A stretch of 64,000 bases of DNA from Duganella levis (GCF_009857605.1 NZ_WWCT01000001.1:1-64000); one strand, 5' to 3'; positions 42,893-53,456 are shown, counted from the first letter of the stretch. Notes: a model not told the origin generated them from the sequence alone. Numbers and translations: made by a program.

Positions 42893-43668
42893 GACGTCCT
42901 CCTCGATAAAGTTCGGATTCGTACCGTGACTTTATTCCTCGGCTCGGCCGAAGCGGCGGCGGCTAGATGATGATCAGGTTCCGTTGCAAATCGTCGGTAA
43001 GATGGGTCGATTTTCTGTGCAGCTTAACGTAGGGCAAGATAAAGAATATCGTTTTGGCGCTCTTCTATTAGCCTCTGGGTGTTGCCGACTGGCAGATACA
43101 ACTCGAAACATCAGTCGCACGGGGTAAAGAAGTGTGTAGTCAGGGCGTAGTGGGGAGAGGGCGGTTTTGCCCTGGTGGAATTACTGGTGGAATTACTGGT
43201 GAATTGCTCAGCGGGAGCCGGCGACAGTCTCTTTCGTACCGCGACGATATTGAATGCGGCGGCTGTGGCGACAAACGCCGGCGTATCAAGTATCAGTTGG
43301 GCCGGGTCCGGCGTGCAGTCGCGGATCGGCGCGATCGAAGGCCGCCGACGCTCGTTCGGTATTGAGTTGGGCGCGACATGTAGATGAAGCCGTCAAAATT
43401 CAGCGCATCACTGAATACCGCAAGCGACTATTGTTGCGAGGTCGTGTGGCTACTGCCGCCGGCCGGCACGACTTGGCGCGACAGCTTTTACAGCGCCGCC
43501 AAGGTCAATTCAAGCACGCACAGCGCGGCACCTGATGCGAAACACTGCAGGTCCGATTCGGGCCCAGTAAAGTTCGCTGCAGCGGCATCCGGTCTTAAGG
43601 AGGCCAGGCGCAAGCGCGAGGCCCCTGCGAAACCCGATCGCTTTGCGTATATGTCAAACCCTGTCCTT
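42893..43668. other. Stretch without a recognised gene
   Basis: Short plus-strand frames (43132-43710) have no recognisable product and no good start signals. A 12-base direct repeat, GGTGGAATTACT, occurs twice in tandem near 43176. It may be decayed coding DNA. Confidence 0.4.
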
Positions 43669-43700
43669 GTCATGTGCTGGTCATCGTCAGCTGCTATATT
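43669..43700 (+). promoter_or_regulatory. GTCA-N7-GTCA-N11-TATATT promoter motif
   Basis: GTCA at 43669, GTCA at 43680, TATATT at 43695-43700. The -10 is only 6 bases from the ATG at 43707, so transcription would begin at or next to the start codon, giving a leaderless or nearly leaderless message. Confidence 0.6.
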
Positions 43701-43706
43701 GCGCCG

Positions 43707-44996
43707 ATGAATACGGAATCCACTCCTCCGCCGGCAGAGAGACGGGCATTAGAGCGGGTGCTGGCCAGCGTTGAGTTTTCACGTAGCGAGCGGCTGTCGT
43801 CATTCCTTTCTTATGTATGCAATATGGCCCTGGCGCAATCGGGTCTGCGCCTTACCGAGCAGCATATCGGCGTGCACGTTTTTGGGCGGCCGGATAATTA
43901 CGCACCAGCGGAAGACACCATCGTCCGAACTACCGCTGCCATGCTACGCAAACGGCTGACCAAGTATTACGAGGGTGAGGGCGTGGCGGACCCGATACGC
44001 ATCGCCATTCCCCGTGGATCGTATAGCCCGTTATTCGTCAGCAACGAGGCACCATCTGAAGCGCGGACCGTCGCAGTGGACCAGGAGGCGGCTTCCACCG
44101 AGGCTATTCTTTCACCCAATTCACGCTCAACTACGGGCTGGCGTGATCTGTTTTCCATGCGTCCGTGGCGGAACGCCTTTGGCGCCTGCTTAGCCATCGT
44201 GTCAGTCTTGGTGGTCGGTGCGGTCGCCATGCCTGGCTGGTCGTCTGATCCAGTTGACGTCTTCTGGAAATCCCTGCTGCACACCAATCGAGAAACTTTG
44301 TTTGTTCCCGCCGATTCCGAATTGGTGATGCATCAGCAGGCGATTGGCCATCGCATCGTGCTGGGAGACTATATTGCCAAGCGTTTCGACACCACTGTTC
44401 CCGGCGACGGTGCTGCAGCGTCAACGCAGTTCCGCTGGCGACGCTACACCGGTGTTATCTCTGTGACGCTGGCGGTTGAATTGGGCAAGCTGACTGCTGG
44501 TGCGCCGCAAGCCCTGCGCGTTCGCTATGCGCGTGACATGCAGTTGAATGACCTTAAACATGCGAACGCGATCTTGGTTGGCACTGCCGACGCTAATCCT
44601 TGGGTTTCTCTGTTTCGTGAACGGTTAAATTATCATATCGACTGGGACCCATCGAGTCGAAAATCGCTGGTGCGCAATGATGCACCGTTGCGTGGCGAGC
44701 AGGCGCTGTACGAGTTTGGTGGCGCCGAACGTGAGAAGCATGGTTTCGCCATTCTCGCTTATACCCCCAACCTGAGTGCTGATGGCCATATCTTGATGGT
44801 GGGTGGTACCTCGTCGGTCGGCACCGAGGCTGCGGCAGATTTCCTGTTTAACCGTGAACGCATGCGTGAAGTACTGGTTAAAGCGATACGGCCGGACGGT
44901 AGTTTCCGGCCATTCGAAGTATTGCTACAGTGTGAACTACAGGCTTCCGGTAGCACCAATGTACGCGTGCTGGGCGTGCGTATTAAGTCAGTCTAA
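43707..44996 (+). CDS. Membrane-anchored regulator with N-terminal winged-helix-type domain
   Basis: 429 residues. The N-terminal 110 residues (RSERLSSFLSYVCNMALAQ, HIGVHVFGRPDNYAPAEDTIVRTTAAMLRKRLTKYYEGEG, IPRGSYSPLF) match a DNA-binding-like domain common in Acidobacteria and Burkholderiales. One membrane helix follows at about residues 158-180 and then a large extracytoplasmic domain. This is a CadC-like layout. It precedes a TonB-dependent receptor and probably controls it. Confidence 0.75.
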   Translation: MNTESTPPPAERRALERVLASVEFSRSERLSSFLSYVCNMALAQSGLRLTEQHIGVHVFGRPDNYAPAEDTIVRTTAAMLRKRLTKYYEGEGVADPIRIAIPRGSYSPLFVSNEAPSEARTVAVDQEAASTEAILSPNSRSTTGWRDLFSMRPWRNAFGACLAIVSVLVVGAVAMPGWSSDPVDVFWKSLLHTNRETLFVPADSELVMHQQAIGHRIVLGDYIAKRFDTTVPGDGAAASTQFRWRRYTGVISVTLAVELGKLTAGAPQALRVRYARDMQLNDLKHANAILVGTADANPWVSLFRERLNYHIDWDPSSRKSLVRNDAPLRGEQALYEFGGAEREKHGFAILAYTPNLSADGHILMVGGTSSVGTEAAADFLFNRERMREVLVKAIRPDGSFRPFEVLLQCELQASGSTNVRVLGVRIKSV

Positions 44997-45149
44997 CCCG
45001 TAACTTCCTGTACATCTCCCTCTTCATCCTCGACTTTTCACCGTGAAAACTGACGGCGAAAGCACTTTTTCTCATCCGGCACGTTGCTAAACTTTCTCGA
45101 ACTCAACGTGCCGGAACAAGCCGGCCTTACTCATCACTTGGAGAAAGTA

Positions 45150-47894
45150 ATGTGCAATCGAATTCGGTGGAACCGTAGGTATCGCTTGTTGCCGTTGGCG
45201 GCGGCTGTCATGGCCGCCATGCCGGCGGCGCGCGCGCAGGAGGGGCTGCCACCTGAAGCCGAAATACAGTCTATCGTGGTCAGCGGCTTCCACGCCGCCG
45301 AACGCGCCACCGTACAGTCTAAGAAAGCGACGCGCCAGATTATGGATGCGGTAAGCCAGGATGATATTGGCCAACTGCCCGACTTCAATATTGTCGAAGC
45401 GGCGCGCCGTATTCCCGGCCTGTCGGTCGTGGGTGGCGGCGATGCCACCAAGAATCGCGACATCTACCAGCGCGCCACCATTCGCGGTCTGGATAGTCGC
45501 TACAACCTGGTGACCGTCGATGGCGTGCCGATAGCCTCCGCCGACCAGACGTACCGCGGCGCGCGGTTGGAAATGCTGCCGGCCGGGTTGGTGTCGCAAA
45601 TTCAGGCCATCAAGACGGTGACGGCGGAGTATGACCCGCACGCGCTCGGTGGACAGGTGAATTTAGTCAGCCGCAGCGCCTTCGCGATGAATCAAGATCG
45701 CTTCTTTGTCGCCAATGCGTTTGCTGGGCGTAACTCTACGGCCGGAAAGTTCCTGTCTGATGCGAAGACGTCTGGACGCGCTGATGCGACTGGCGCTGCC
45801 ATCTTCGGTGACCGGCGCCAGTTCGGGGTGGTGGTTTCTGCCGAACTACAGCGCTTGCCATCGAGCGCATTCTCAGAATTACCAGGCGATACATCCGGCG
45901 CCGGTTGGACCTATTACACTGCGGCCGGTGCACGCACACCCTTCAAGAATTTGTCGGTGGACGGCAAGATCGCGCCGGTGCGCAGCCAGGATTTTGCCTT
46001 CGATAACTTGCGCGAGCGCGCCAGCCTGAACAGCAAGTTGGAATATCGCTTTGGCGAGCGCAGCCATCTGTCAGCGTTTGCAGGCTATTATGCCGACAAG
46101 GATACCGAAACCCGCTACGAAACGCTAACCAGTCCCGGGACGCCGCCTGCATCGGTTGGCGCGTCTGGAGGCCACTTTGCCAGCGGCGATGTGCAGCAGG
46201 GTTTTACGTATCAACCGGTCAAGCGCCGCACTAACTTGCTCACTCTCGACGGCTTGTTCGAGATGGGCGCCAGCAGCGAATTGGGTGTGACGGCGTCTTC
46301 CTCCAAGGCGACGTACCGCGAATACCGGCAAATGATCAAATATGACACCAATCCCAAGGCTGGCTCTGCCACCGCCCAGTACCTTCCGTCGCTGGCATAT
46401 TCGTACGCGGTATCGGGAGGCATACCGCGTGTCACTTTCGACAATCCGATGGCGGCCACTGATCCAGCGTTGTACAAAGGGATGTACTGGCGTGACATCG
46501 ACCGTGACCTGGACAACAAGGTAGATTTTCTGCGCGCCGATTACAAGCATAACTTCAAGCCCGGCGACCGTGGCTTCGGCTTCAACGCTGGCGTCAACCT
46601 AACCAAGACGACGCAATCCTGGGATGTACGTTTTAAAGAGTCGGTACCACGCGACGTCGCCGCGCAGCAAGCCATCGGTTCGCTCTCGCCGGTGCTCATT
46701 CCGTCTTCCTTCGCGACCTATGAGACACCGCAAGCACCATATCTGCTGCCGGACCGTCTGTTGGCTTCCCAGCTTACCAGTACGCTGGCATCCTCTTTTG
46801 TCGCGACCAACCAGTTGGCCAACAACTATGCTGATGACTACACCGACACAGAAAAAGTCAAAGCCGGATACATCCAGGGGATCTATCAGACCGACCGCTG
46901 GACTGCTCTTGCCGGCTTGCGGGAAGACCGCACGGATGTGCATGTCGAGGGGTACGATGCGCCAACCACTGCGGGCAGTGCGGCATATACCCGCTCATCG
47001 CGCAATGGCGACTATCGTTTTCTGCTGCCATCATTGCTTGTGACCTTTCAAGCCGACGGTGATCAACGCTTTAAGGGCGGTATCAGCAAGACCATCGGCC
47101 GACCTGACTTCGCCCAGTACGCGGCACGCAAGACCTTCTCGATCGGTACTGACGGCGGCCTGACTGTCAATCAGGGCAACCCGAACCTGGCCCCGCGAGA
47201 AGCCTGGAACTACGACCTGTCGTATGAATGGTATCTGCGTAGTGGCGGCCTGGTCTCGGCGGCGCTGTTCTACAAGGACATCAGCAATGAGATATTTACC
47301 GCCAGTGCGGTTGGCGCTGCAACCGATTATCTCGGCAAGACCTATTCGCAGGTAACGATTTCCCAGCCGTTAAACGCCGCCAAGGCCGGACTGAAAGGCG
47401 TCGAGCTTCAGTACGTTGCCGACCGCTTTACCTTCCTGCCACGCGCTTTGCGTGGCATCGGCTTCTCCGCCAATTTGACTTGGCTGAAAGGCTTCTTTAA
47501 CCAGCCGATGAGCGCCGCCGCCATCGCCAACGGCAGTCCGGTATCGCGTCGTTCACCGGGCTTGATACATCAACCAGACTTTATCGCTAACGCCACGCTG
47601 TCTTATGCTGCAGGCCCGCTTGACGTCCGGCTGTCGTTTAACCGCATTGGTCGCGCGCTGGAATCGGTAGACCAGGATACAAGTGAGCGCGACCTGTACG
47701 CCATGGCGCGCAACCAGGTCGACCTGCAAGGTAGTTATCAGATAAGCCGCTCGCTACGAGCCGTGATCCAGGGGCAAAACCTGAACAAAGCGCCATTTAT
47801 CGTGCGCCAGGGAGTTCACCGTGAACTGTTGAACAACTACTTCCCTGTCGGTCGTACCGTCTTTGTGGGACTGACGTACGAGGCCGATCTGTGA
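45150..47894 (+). CDS. TonB-dependent outer-membrane receptor
   Basis: 914 residues with a signal peptide ending ARAQ near residue 28. The plug domain starts after a TonB-box-like IQSIVVSGF and includes IVEAARRIPGLSVVGGG, RGLDSRYNLVTVDGVPIAS and PHALGGQVNLVSRSAF. A 22-strand barrel with the usual aromatic end (VFVGLTYEADL) follows. It resembles receptors for sugars or other organic ligands rather than siderophores, but the substrate is unknown. TTGGAGAAAG precedes the ATG. Its stop overlaps the next gene's GTG. Confidence 0.92.
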   Translation: MCNRIRWNRRYRLLPLAAAVMAAMPAARAQEGLPPEAEIQSIVVSGFHAAERATVQSKKATRQIMDAVSQDDIGQLPDFNIVEAARRIPGLSVVGGGDATKNRDIYQRATIRGLDSRYNLVTVDGVPIASADQTYRGARLEMLPAGLVSQIQAIKTVTAEYDPHALGGQVNLVSRSAFAMNQDRFFVANAFAGRNSTAGKFLSDAKTSGRADATGAAIFGDRRQFGVVVSAELQRLPSSAFSELPGDTSGAGWTYYTAAGARTPFKNLSVDGKIAPVRSQDFAFDNLRERASLNSKLEYRFGERSHLSAFAGYYADKDTETRYETLTSPGTPPASVGASGGHFASGDVQQGFTYQPVKRRTNLLTLDGLFEMGASSELGVTASSSKATYREYRQMIKYDTNPKAGSATAQYLPSLAYSYAVSGGIPRVTFDNPMAATDPALYKGMYWRDIDRDLDNKVDFLRADYKHNFKPGDRGFGFNAGVNLTKTTQSWDVRFKESVPRDVAAQQAIGSLSPVLIPSSFATYETPQAPYLLPDRLLASQLTSTLASSFVATNQLANNYADDYTDTEKVKAGYIQGIYQTDRWTALAGLREDRTDVHVEGYDAPTTAGSAAYTRSSRNGDYRFLLPSLLVTFQADGDQRFKGGISKTIGRPDFAQYAARKTFSIGTDGGLTVNQGNPNLAPREAWNYDLSYEWYLRSGGLVSAALFYKDISNEIFTASAVGAATDYLGKTYSQVTISQPLNAAKAGLKGVELQYVADRFTFLPRALRGIGFSANLTWLKGFFNQPMSAAAIANGSPVSRRSPGLIHQPDFIANATLSYAAGPLDVRLSFNRIGRALESVDQDTSERDLYAMARNQVDLQGSYQISRSLRAVIQGQNLNKAPFIVRQGVHRELLNNYFPVGRTVFVGLTYEADL

Positions 47895-49000
47895 ACACCA
47901 TCATCCGCGTTATCGGGAGTCTGGCTTGTGCGGTAGTCATGGGAGCCATGGCGGCTGGCGAGCCGCAAGTTAAAGTAGTCCTGAAGTTCGTCAAACGCGG
48001 TGCCGTGCAGGCTTTGTCTCCGCTGGCGTTTGAGCAGCGCAGTTGCATTACCTGCCAACTGCTTGCCGATCCCGCATTCGATCGGGATAACCAGCGCGAG
48101 ACTTTGGTGGCACTGTCGGTCCCAGCACGCCGCACGCTTGATCTACAGTTTCGCACCGCAGGCACCAGCGTCAAACGCGTGTTGCTGGAAAGTGGTGACC
48201 TCAAATTCGACGTGAAAGGCGACATGATCACTGTGCATATGCCGCCGGTGGCGCGCGACGCGGTGACTGCGGGGGAATTTGCCACACACATAGTCGAACC
48301 AGGCATGGTGTTGCGATTCGAGCATGCCGATCCGGCACGCCGCGCTGGCTTCTATGCCCAGGGGGATTTTCCTGCGTTGCAACGACGCGCTGCCGATAAC
48401 CTGGAATTTGCTCAGCGGGAAGTGATACGACGCACCGGTCTGGGAGCGTATGTCGCGCATGAAAAATTGGGGGCGATACAGGTGATGGGATTCGACACCA
48501 ATTTTCCGCACGGGCATACCGATGCGCCGCCGCATATACACATGCATTTACGCTGGCCGCTCAACGCAGGCACGCAGATTGGTCATTACTACATTGACGA
48601 GCAAGGTCTGTTGGCACGTAACGAGGTGGGGATTAAGGCTATCGGTGGTCGTGGACAAAACTTCGGGCGTGGTGAAATATTCACCACGCGCGATGTACAG
48701 GGGCGCCCGACCTACACCCATGAGATTACGAAACAGGGCTGGCTGAGACTGGGACGCGCCGATATGGATCCATGTCTGATCCGACCTGTGGGCAAAGGTT
48801 TCGACTCTGGCGCCATCGTTGAATGCCCGCAGCAGGAAATGGTGAGCGTCCATGTGCGGGACGATCTCGGAGCCGGTATTTTGCGTGTCACTGCGGGGAA
48901 TGTGGAAGAGATATTCCGTTACGACATTGATACCGGCGAACTACTTTCAGATCCGTCACCTCCGCCGGCTACGGAGTCGAATTACTCTCCCCAATCATGA
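47891..49000 (+). CDS. Secreted protein of unknown function, coupled to the TonB receptor
   Basis: 369 residues from a GTG that overlaps the receptor stop (GTGA), with a signal peptide of about 22 residues. Notable features are a CITC pair near residue 53 and a His cluster, HGHTDAPPHIHMHLRW, near residues 204-219, suggesting metal binding. The rest looks beta-rich. No family was recognised. Tight coupling to the receptor implies a role in handling the same ligand, for example as a surface or periplasmic enzyme. Confidence 0.75.
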   Translation: MNTIIRVIGSLACAVVMGAMAAGEPQVKVVLKFVKRGAVQALSPLAFEQRSCITCQLLADPAFDRDNQRETLVALSVPARRTLDLQFRTAGTSVKRVLLESGDLKFDVKGDMITVHMPPVARDAVTAGEFATHIVEPGMVLRFEHADPARRAGFYAQGDFPALQRRAADNLEFAQREVIRRTGLGAYVAHEKLGAIQVMGFDTNFPHGHTDAPPHIHMHLRWPLNAGTQIGHYYIDEQGLLARNEVGIKAIGGRGQNFGRGEIFTTRDVQGRPTYTHEITKQGWLRLGRADMDPCLIRPVGKGFDSGAIVECPQQEMVSVHVRDDLGAGILRVTAGNVEEIFRYDIDTGELLSDPSPPPATESNYSPQS

Positions 49001-49726
49001 TTTAGCTATGGCGCCGGGTGAGGTTGCGCTGGGGAGGGGAACTGCGCCGCACACCCGGCACTCTCGCTGGTGTTCCTGCAACGCTGACGCCGCTGGCAGC
49101 ACTAATTTAATCTTATCCCCCTTCATCAGCCAGGACGTGGCCGATGGCGCGTACCGCGCAACAATCTCAGCTTCGAGGGACAGTTGATTGCTCCCGACGG
49201 CCAGTCACTGTGGCCGGGCGTGGAGGCACCGCAGCATCGTGACGGCCCGCTAGCCGCGCCGGAGCAGGGTGCAGTTTGCCGCTCTGCCCGATTCGATCGC
49301 GAGGGCGCAATGGGCGCATCCGATCGTGCGCTCGTGAGGCGTTCCGGCGACGCGGCGCTGCGGCGACAATGGTGAGTCCGAAATCCCGGTCGTCGATGCG
49401 TGGCATCTGCTGGTACTGGAGCGTTCCGCGGTGCAGGGCGCCGATTGACGCTTTGCCTTCGCCATTCGCCTGTACGTAGTCGACCTGGATCACGCCACCG
49501 GCATCCGCAGCGATTGGGGGGAAGGGGCCATTTATCAGCCGCCGACCAGACGGCTGTTGCTGGACTGGAGCACCATCGCGCTCGCCAAGATGGACAACCT
49601 GGCAGGTATGGGTTGGCGACTGCGGCTATCCAATAGTCACCGCAGCCCGGTATTGATTTCGGACGATAACCTCAGTCCTGATGAAGTGACGCAGCAACTG
49701 GCATGTGAGCTCTTGCCATGCGGTTC
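49001..49726. other. Decayed coding stretch on the plus strand
   Basis: Protein-like pieces occur in more than one frame: LSFEGQLIAPDGQSLWPG around 49165, and a longer end piece with RRLLLDWSTIALAKMDNLAG and GWRLRLSNSHRSPVL, closing at 49729. They are separated by stops. They may be one broken gene of unknown family that belonged to the preceding operon. Confidence 0.45.
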
Positions 49727-52414
49727 TTAGGCGACGGTTTGGGCAGGCTGGCCGGCTTGCGCCTGGCGCATCCAGTTGGCCATGTCCGGCGCCGGCATGG
49801 GGCGTGCGATGAAATATCCCTGTACCTCATTGCAGCCGAGTTCATCGAGGATGCGCCACTGGTCGGCAGTTTCCACGCCTTCTGCGACCACGCTCATGCC
49901 CAGTGCATGGGCCATCGATACGATGGCCTGGAAAAATACCCGACCCTCGGCCGAGAGTCCCAACTGGTAGGTGAACGCCTTATCGACTTTCAGCACATCC
50001 ATTTTGAGCTTCTGCAGCTGTGACAGCGACGAGTAGCCGGTGCCAAAGTCATCCACATGCAACTTGACCCCGAGCTCGCGCAGGCCCGACAGCTGCGACA
50101 GGATGGATTCGTGTTCACCCAGCATGGCGGATTCGGTGATTTCGACTTCAATCAAGTTGGCTGGCAGTTGATGTTCTGTAAGCTGCGCAGCCAGATGGCG
50201 GTCGATGCCGCCCTGCAAAAACTGCTTGGGCGAGACATTGACCGAGATGGGTACCAAAGGCAGACCTTGTGCGCGCCACTGCGCCAGCTGGGCACATGCT
50301 TGCGTGATGACCAGTTCGCCGATCCGTGATATCAGTCCGCTCGACTCCGCCAGCGGGATGAAATCCAGCGGCGGAATAATGCCTTGTTCGGGGTGCATCC
50401 AGCGCACCAGCGCTTCCATACTGCACAACTGTCCGCTGTGGGTTGCGACGCGTGGCTGATAGTGCAGCTGCAACTGGTGGCGCTCGATGGCGTCGATCAG
50501 GTGTTGCTTGAGGCGGGTGCGCGATTTGATCTGCTCGTACAGCGCGGGATCGAAGAAGCGGTATTGGCCTTTGCCATCGGTTTTGCCGGCATACATGGCG
50601 ATATCGCCATGCCGTATCAGCGTCTCTGCATCGGCGCCATCGCGCGGAAACACGCTGATGCCGATCGAGGCGCCGACCGACTGCTTTTCTCCGGCAATCA
50701 TGAACGGCTGCGAGAACGCTTGCAGGATGCGCTCGGCCACGGCGGCGCTTTGGGCGTCGGAATCGGCGGGACTGATCACCACCACAAACTCGTCGCCGCC
50801 GAAGCGCACCACGCGATCGCTTGGACGCAGTAGCGATTTCAAGCGCGCGGCCGCCTGGCGCAGCAATTCGTCGCCTGCGGCATGACCCTGGGTGTCGTTG
50901 ACGTGCTTGAATTCGTCGAGATCGATGAACAGCAAGGCCACGGCCAAGTCCGCAGCATGGGCCTGCGACAAGGTCTGTCTGAAAAATTCCTCCAGCCAGT
51001 GACGGTTCGGCAAGCCGGTCAGCGCATCTTCGTTGGCCATCCGTTGCAGTTCCGACTGATGACGGCGGCGTTCGCTGACATCGGTCAATGTGACCGCCAG
51101 GCCGTTGCCGACGCGTACCAGCCGCCGGTGGCACCAGTGGATGTTCAGCCTGTTATCGGCAGGCATCTCGCGCTCGTCCTCCAGAAAACCACTCGCCATT
51201 GCTGTCAGGTAGGTTTGCAGCAAGGACTCGGCAAACAGGTGATTCACCATCTTCGATACGCGCTGGCCGATCAAATCGGACCGGCTGACGCCAAAGAAGA
51301 AGGCGCCGCGTTCGTTGCAATCGACGATTTCAAAATCGTCGATTGTTCCTTCTTCATTGCGCAGTGCCATTGCCATATAGAAGCCGTCATTGGCGCTTTC
51401 AGTGGCGGTGCGGTAGGCGCGCCGGACTTCCTCTTCATCATGGCGGCGTTGCAGCGAGCGCAGCGTGAGTATGCGCGCCCAGGCGCCCAGGAACACCAGC
51501 AGCAGCGTCAGCAGCAAGGTATTTTGCATTCGGCTGAGGTTGGTGGCGTCGGCCGCGCTCATGATCTCGTGTTCTGCCAATCCGACGGCGGCGACCACGG
51601 GATAAGCGCGCGACTTGGCCCAGCCGAATATCCGCGCCTTGCCGTCGCTGAAGCTGCCGGCAGCGAGGAGGCCGTTGCCGTGATCCTCGGGCAGTGCAGG
51701 CTGGCCCAGCAGGAGTGAGGCCTCGTCTTGTGCATTGCCGCCGCCGTGCTGTTCTAGCCGCAGGGTGCCGCTTTCACTGAGCATGGCGACCATGCCATCC
51801 TGGCCCAACGTGCGGGCGCTGTACAACGAGGTGAAATAGTCTGACGCCACGGTCAGGATCACCACGCCGGCAAAGCTGTCGTCGGGACCGTCCAGGCGGC
51901 GGCTGAACTCAATCGCGTGTTGGATCGGATCGCGCTGCTGGAGCGGCACGTTGATGCTCAGTGAGGTCGAGTTATTGTTGCGATGAAAGCGGAAAAAATC
52001 CGTGCTGGCGATACCGCCCGGCGCAGGGCGCCGGCCGGTGGCGCTGATGATGCGGCCAGTGCTGTCGGCAATAGTGACGGCCAGGAATGCACGGTCAGTA
52101 AACATGCCATCCCGGTAGAGGTCGGCAATGTCGAGTTTGCCGCCAGATTGTTCCCAGCTCTGCTTGAGCTGCATGGTGATCTGGTCCATTTGCATGACCG
52201 AACGGGTGATGTACTGCTCGTATGCCTCGGCATAGGCGCTGGCGTCTTTGCGCGCCGCGAGGTGGGCGTTGCGGGTCTCGATGCTTGCCTTGAGCAAGCT
52301 GAAAACCCATAAGCCGATCGCCAGCAATATCGCTATCGCCGGCCATAACAGCGCGCGTCTGCTGTGGCGAACGGCGACCGCCATCACCTCATCATGCATT
52401 TGTTGGACGTCCAT
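49727..52414 (-). CDS. GGDEF-EAL cyclic-di-GMP protein with extracytoplasmic sensor
   Basis: 895 residues from the ATG at 52414. Two membrane helices (about residues 20-42 and 293-315) enclose a CACHE-like periplasmic domain. A PAS-like domain follows at about residues 330-440. The GGDEF domain has an intact RFGGDEFVVVI, so diguanylate cyclase activity is possible. The EAL domain has MEALVRWMHPEQG, EITESAML and DDFGTGYSSL, so phosphodiesterase activity is likely. It probably sets biofilm or motility state in response to a small ligand. Confidence 0.93.
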   Translation of the reverse strand: MDVQQMHDEVMAVAVRHSRRALLWPAIAILLAIGLWVFSLLKASIETRNAHLAARKDASAYAEAYEQYITRSVMQMDQITMQLKQSWEQSGGKLDIADLYRDGMFTDRAFLAVTIADSTGRIISATGRRPAPGGIASTDFFRFHRNNNSTSLSINVPLQQRDPIQHAIEFSRRLDGPDDSFAGVVILTVASDYFTSLYSARTLGQDGMVAMLSESGTLRLEQHGGGNAQDEASLLLGQPALPEDHGNGLLAAGSFSDGKARIFGWAKSRAYPVVAAVGLAEHEIMSAADATNLSRMQNTLLLTLLLVFLGAWARILTLRSLQRRHDEEEVRRAYRTATESANDGFYMAMALRNEEGTIDDFEIVDCNERGAFFFGVSRSDLIGQRVSKMVNHLFAESLLQTYLTAMASGFLEDEREMPADNRLNIHWCHRRLVRVGNGLAVTLTDVSERRRHQSELQRMANEDALTGLPNRHWLEEFFRQTLSQAHAADLAVALLFIDLDEFKHVNDTQGHAAGDELLRQAAARLKSLLRPSDRVVRFGGDEFVVVISPADSDAQSAAVAERILQAFSQPFMIAGEKQSVGASIGISVFPRDGADAETLIRHGDIAMYAGKTDGKGQYRFFDPALYEQIKSRTRLKQHLIDAIERHQLQLHYQPRVATHSGQLCSMEALVRWMHPEQGIIPPLDFIPLAESSGLISRIGELVITQACAQLAQWRAQGLPLVPISVNVSPKQFLQGGIDRHLAAQLTEHQLPANLIEVEITESAMLGEHESILSQLSGLRELGVKLHVDDFGTGYSSLSQLQKLKMDVLKVDKAFTYQLGLSAEGRVFFQAIVSMAHALGMSVVAEGVETADQWRILDELGCNEVQGYFIARPMPAPDMANWMRQAQAGQPAQTVA

Positions 52415-52649
52415 ACAACGAGGCGAGCGAGCCGGAGACCAGCCTCGCATCCGAACGAAACCATATTATTGCGATCAAGACAGCCAGAATAATCATCAGC
52501 GCACTGTACACCGAAATTGTTGCAGGATTATTGCAAGCAATTTTTTATGGTTTATAGATAATGCTTTACCGCCTACGCGACTACCATTGCAGGTGGTCGC
52601 CAGGACGGTGAGGCGTGCGGGCTGACGCACAGCGGAGACAGGCGCCTTA

Positions 52650-53417
52650 TCAGGTCGGCCACACCATTTCCAGCTCCATGCCGATGGAACGTGCCAAACC
52701 GTCGAGGTCAGGGAACAAGGTGGCGTTGGTGATGTTCATGCGGTACAGCGCTTTCATGGATTCCCCGCGCATGGCATGTGGCAACACAATCTTTTTAAGC
52801 AAGGACCTGCTTTCATCGTAATGCTGCAGGATTTCGTCGAGCGGTTTGTCTAACATGCCGGGGACGACCAGCGTGCCAGACTGCGCAACCAGGCGCCGGT
52901 CCATATCTGTGGGTTCGCCGACCCACACCACATTGTTGGTGTTGGGGAGGAACAGGCCGGCAAAGTTGCCCGAGGTGCGCGGGTCGATGTGGTCGCGCGT
53001 CATGTCGGGCTGCCCGACTGGCGTCGCGCTCCACAGGCGAGGCGTATCGAGCGCGTAGACTGCGGCATCGCGGCTGGACTGCTCCAGCGCAAAGAAAGCA
53101 GCAACAAACGGGGACTTTGTGAAGTCCAGCAGACGCGTCGGCGCACCATGGTGCTGCATCAGCGCCAAGCAGCGCAGATCATTGAGCAAGGCTTCGGGCT
53201 TGTCGAGGAAGTTATGCGCCTTGCGCCGGAAAATACGTATCGCGCGCTCCTCGCGCTGGCGCCAGCTAGCGCGGTCAGGCAAGTGCGCGTTCAGGTAACG
53301 CGATAAGGAAGTCAGCAGCGGCCAGCGCTGGTCTTGCTGACCACGAAACGCCCAACCGTCGAGTTGGGCTGAAAGAGTCATGAACTCGTTCCATGAATTA
53401 ACGCAGATTTGTTCCAT
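52650..53417 (-). CDS. FRG-domain protein
   Basis: 255 residues from the ATG at 53417. The defining motif is in GWAFRGQQDQRWPLLTSLSRYL. The later MQHHGAPTRLLDFTKSPFVAAFFAL is also characteristic of FRG proteins. The biochemical role of the family is not established; members often sit in accessory and defence-rich regions. Upstream in-frame sequence to 53561 is not conserved. A half copy of the GTCA motif with TAGACT lies 8-30 bases before the ATG. Confidence 0.85.
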   Translation of the reverse strand: MEQICVNSWNEFMTLSAQLDGWAFRGQQDQRWPLLTSLSRYLNAHLPDRASWRQREERAIRIFRRKAHNFLDKPEALLNDLRCLALMQHHGAPTRLLDFTKSPFVAAFFALEQSSRDAAVYALDTPRLWSATPVGQPDMTRDHIDPRTSGNFAGLFLPNTNNVVWVGEPTDMDRRLVAQSGTLVVPGMLDKPLDEILQHYDESRSLLKKIVLPHAMRGESMKALYRMNITNATLFPDLDGLARSIGMELEMVWPT

Positions 53418-53424
53418 ACACGAT

Positions 53425-53456
53425 AGTCTAGCAGTGGCAGATGACCGGGGTGCTAC
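53425..53456 (-). promoter_or_regulatory. Half copy of the GTCA-GTCA promoter motif
   Basis: Minus strand: GTAG (53456-53453), seven bases, GTCA (53445-53442), eleven bases, TAGACT (53430-53425). Only the proximal repeat is exact. It is directly upstream of the FRG-domain gene. Confidence 0.35.

Noticed and set aside
43132..43710. Two consecutive plus-strand ORFs before the membrane regulator
   Set aside because: No recognisable product, no ribosome-binding sites, and the second runs through the promoter and start of the regulator gene in another frame.
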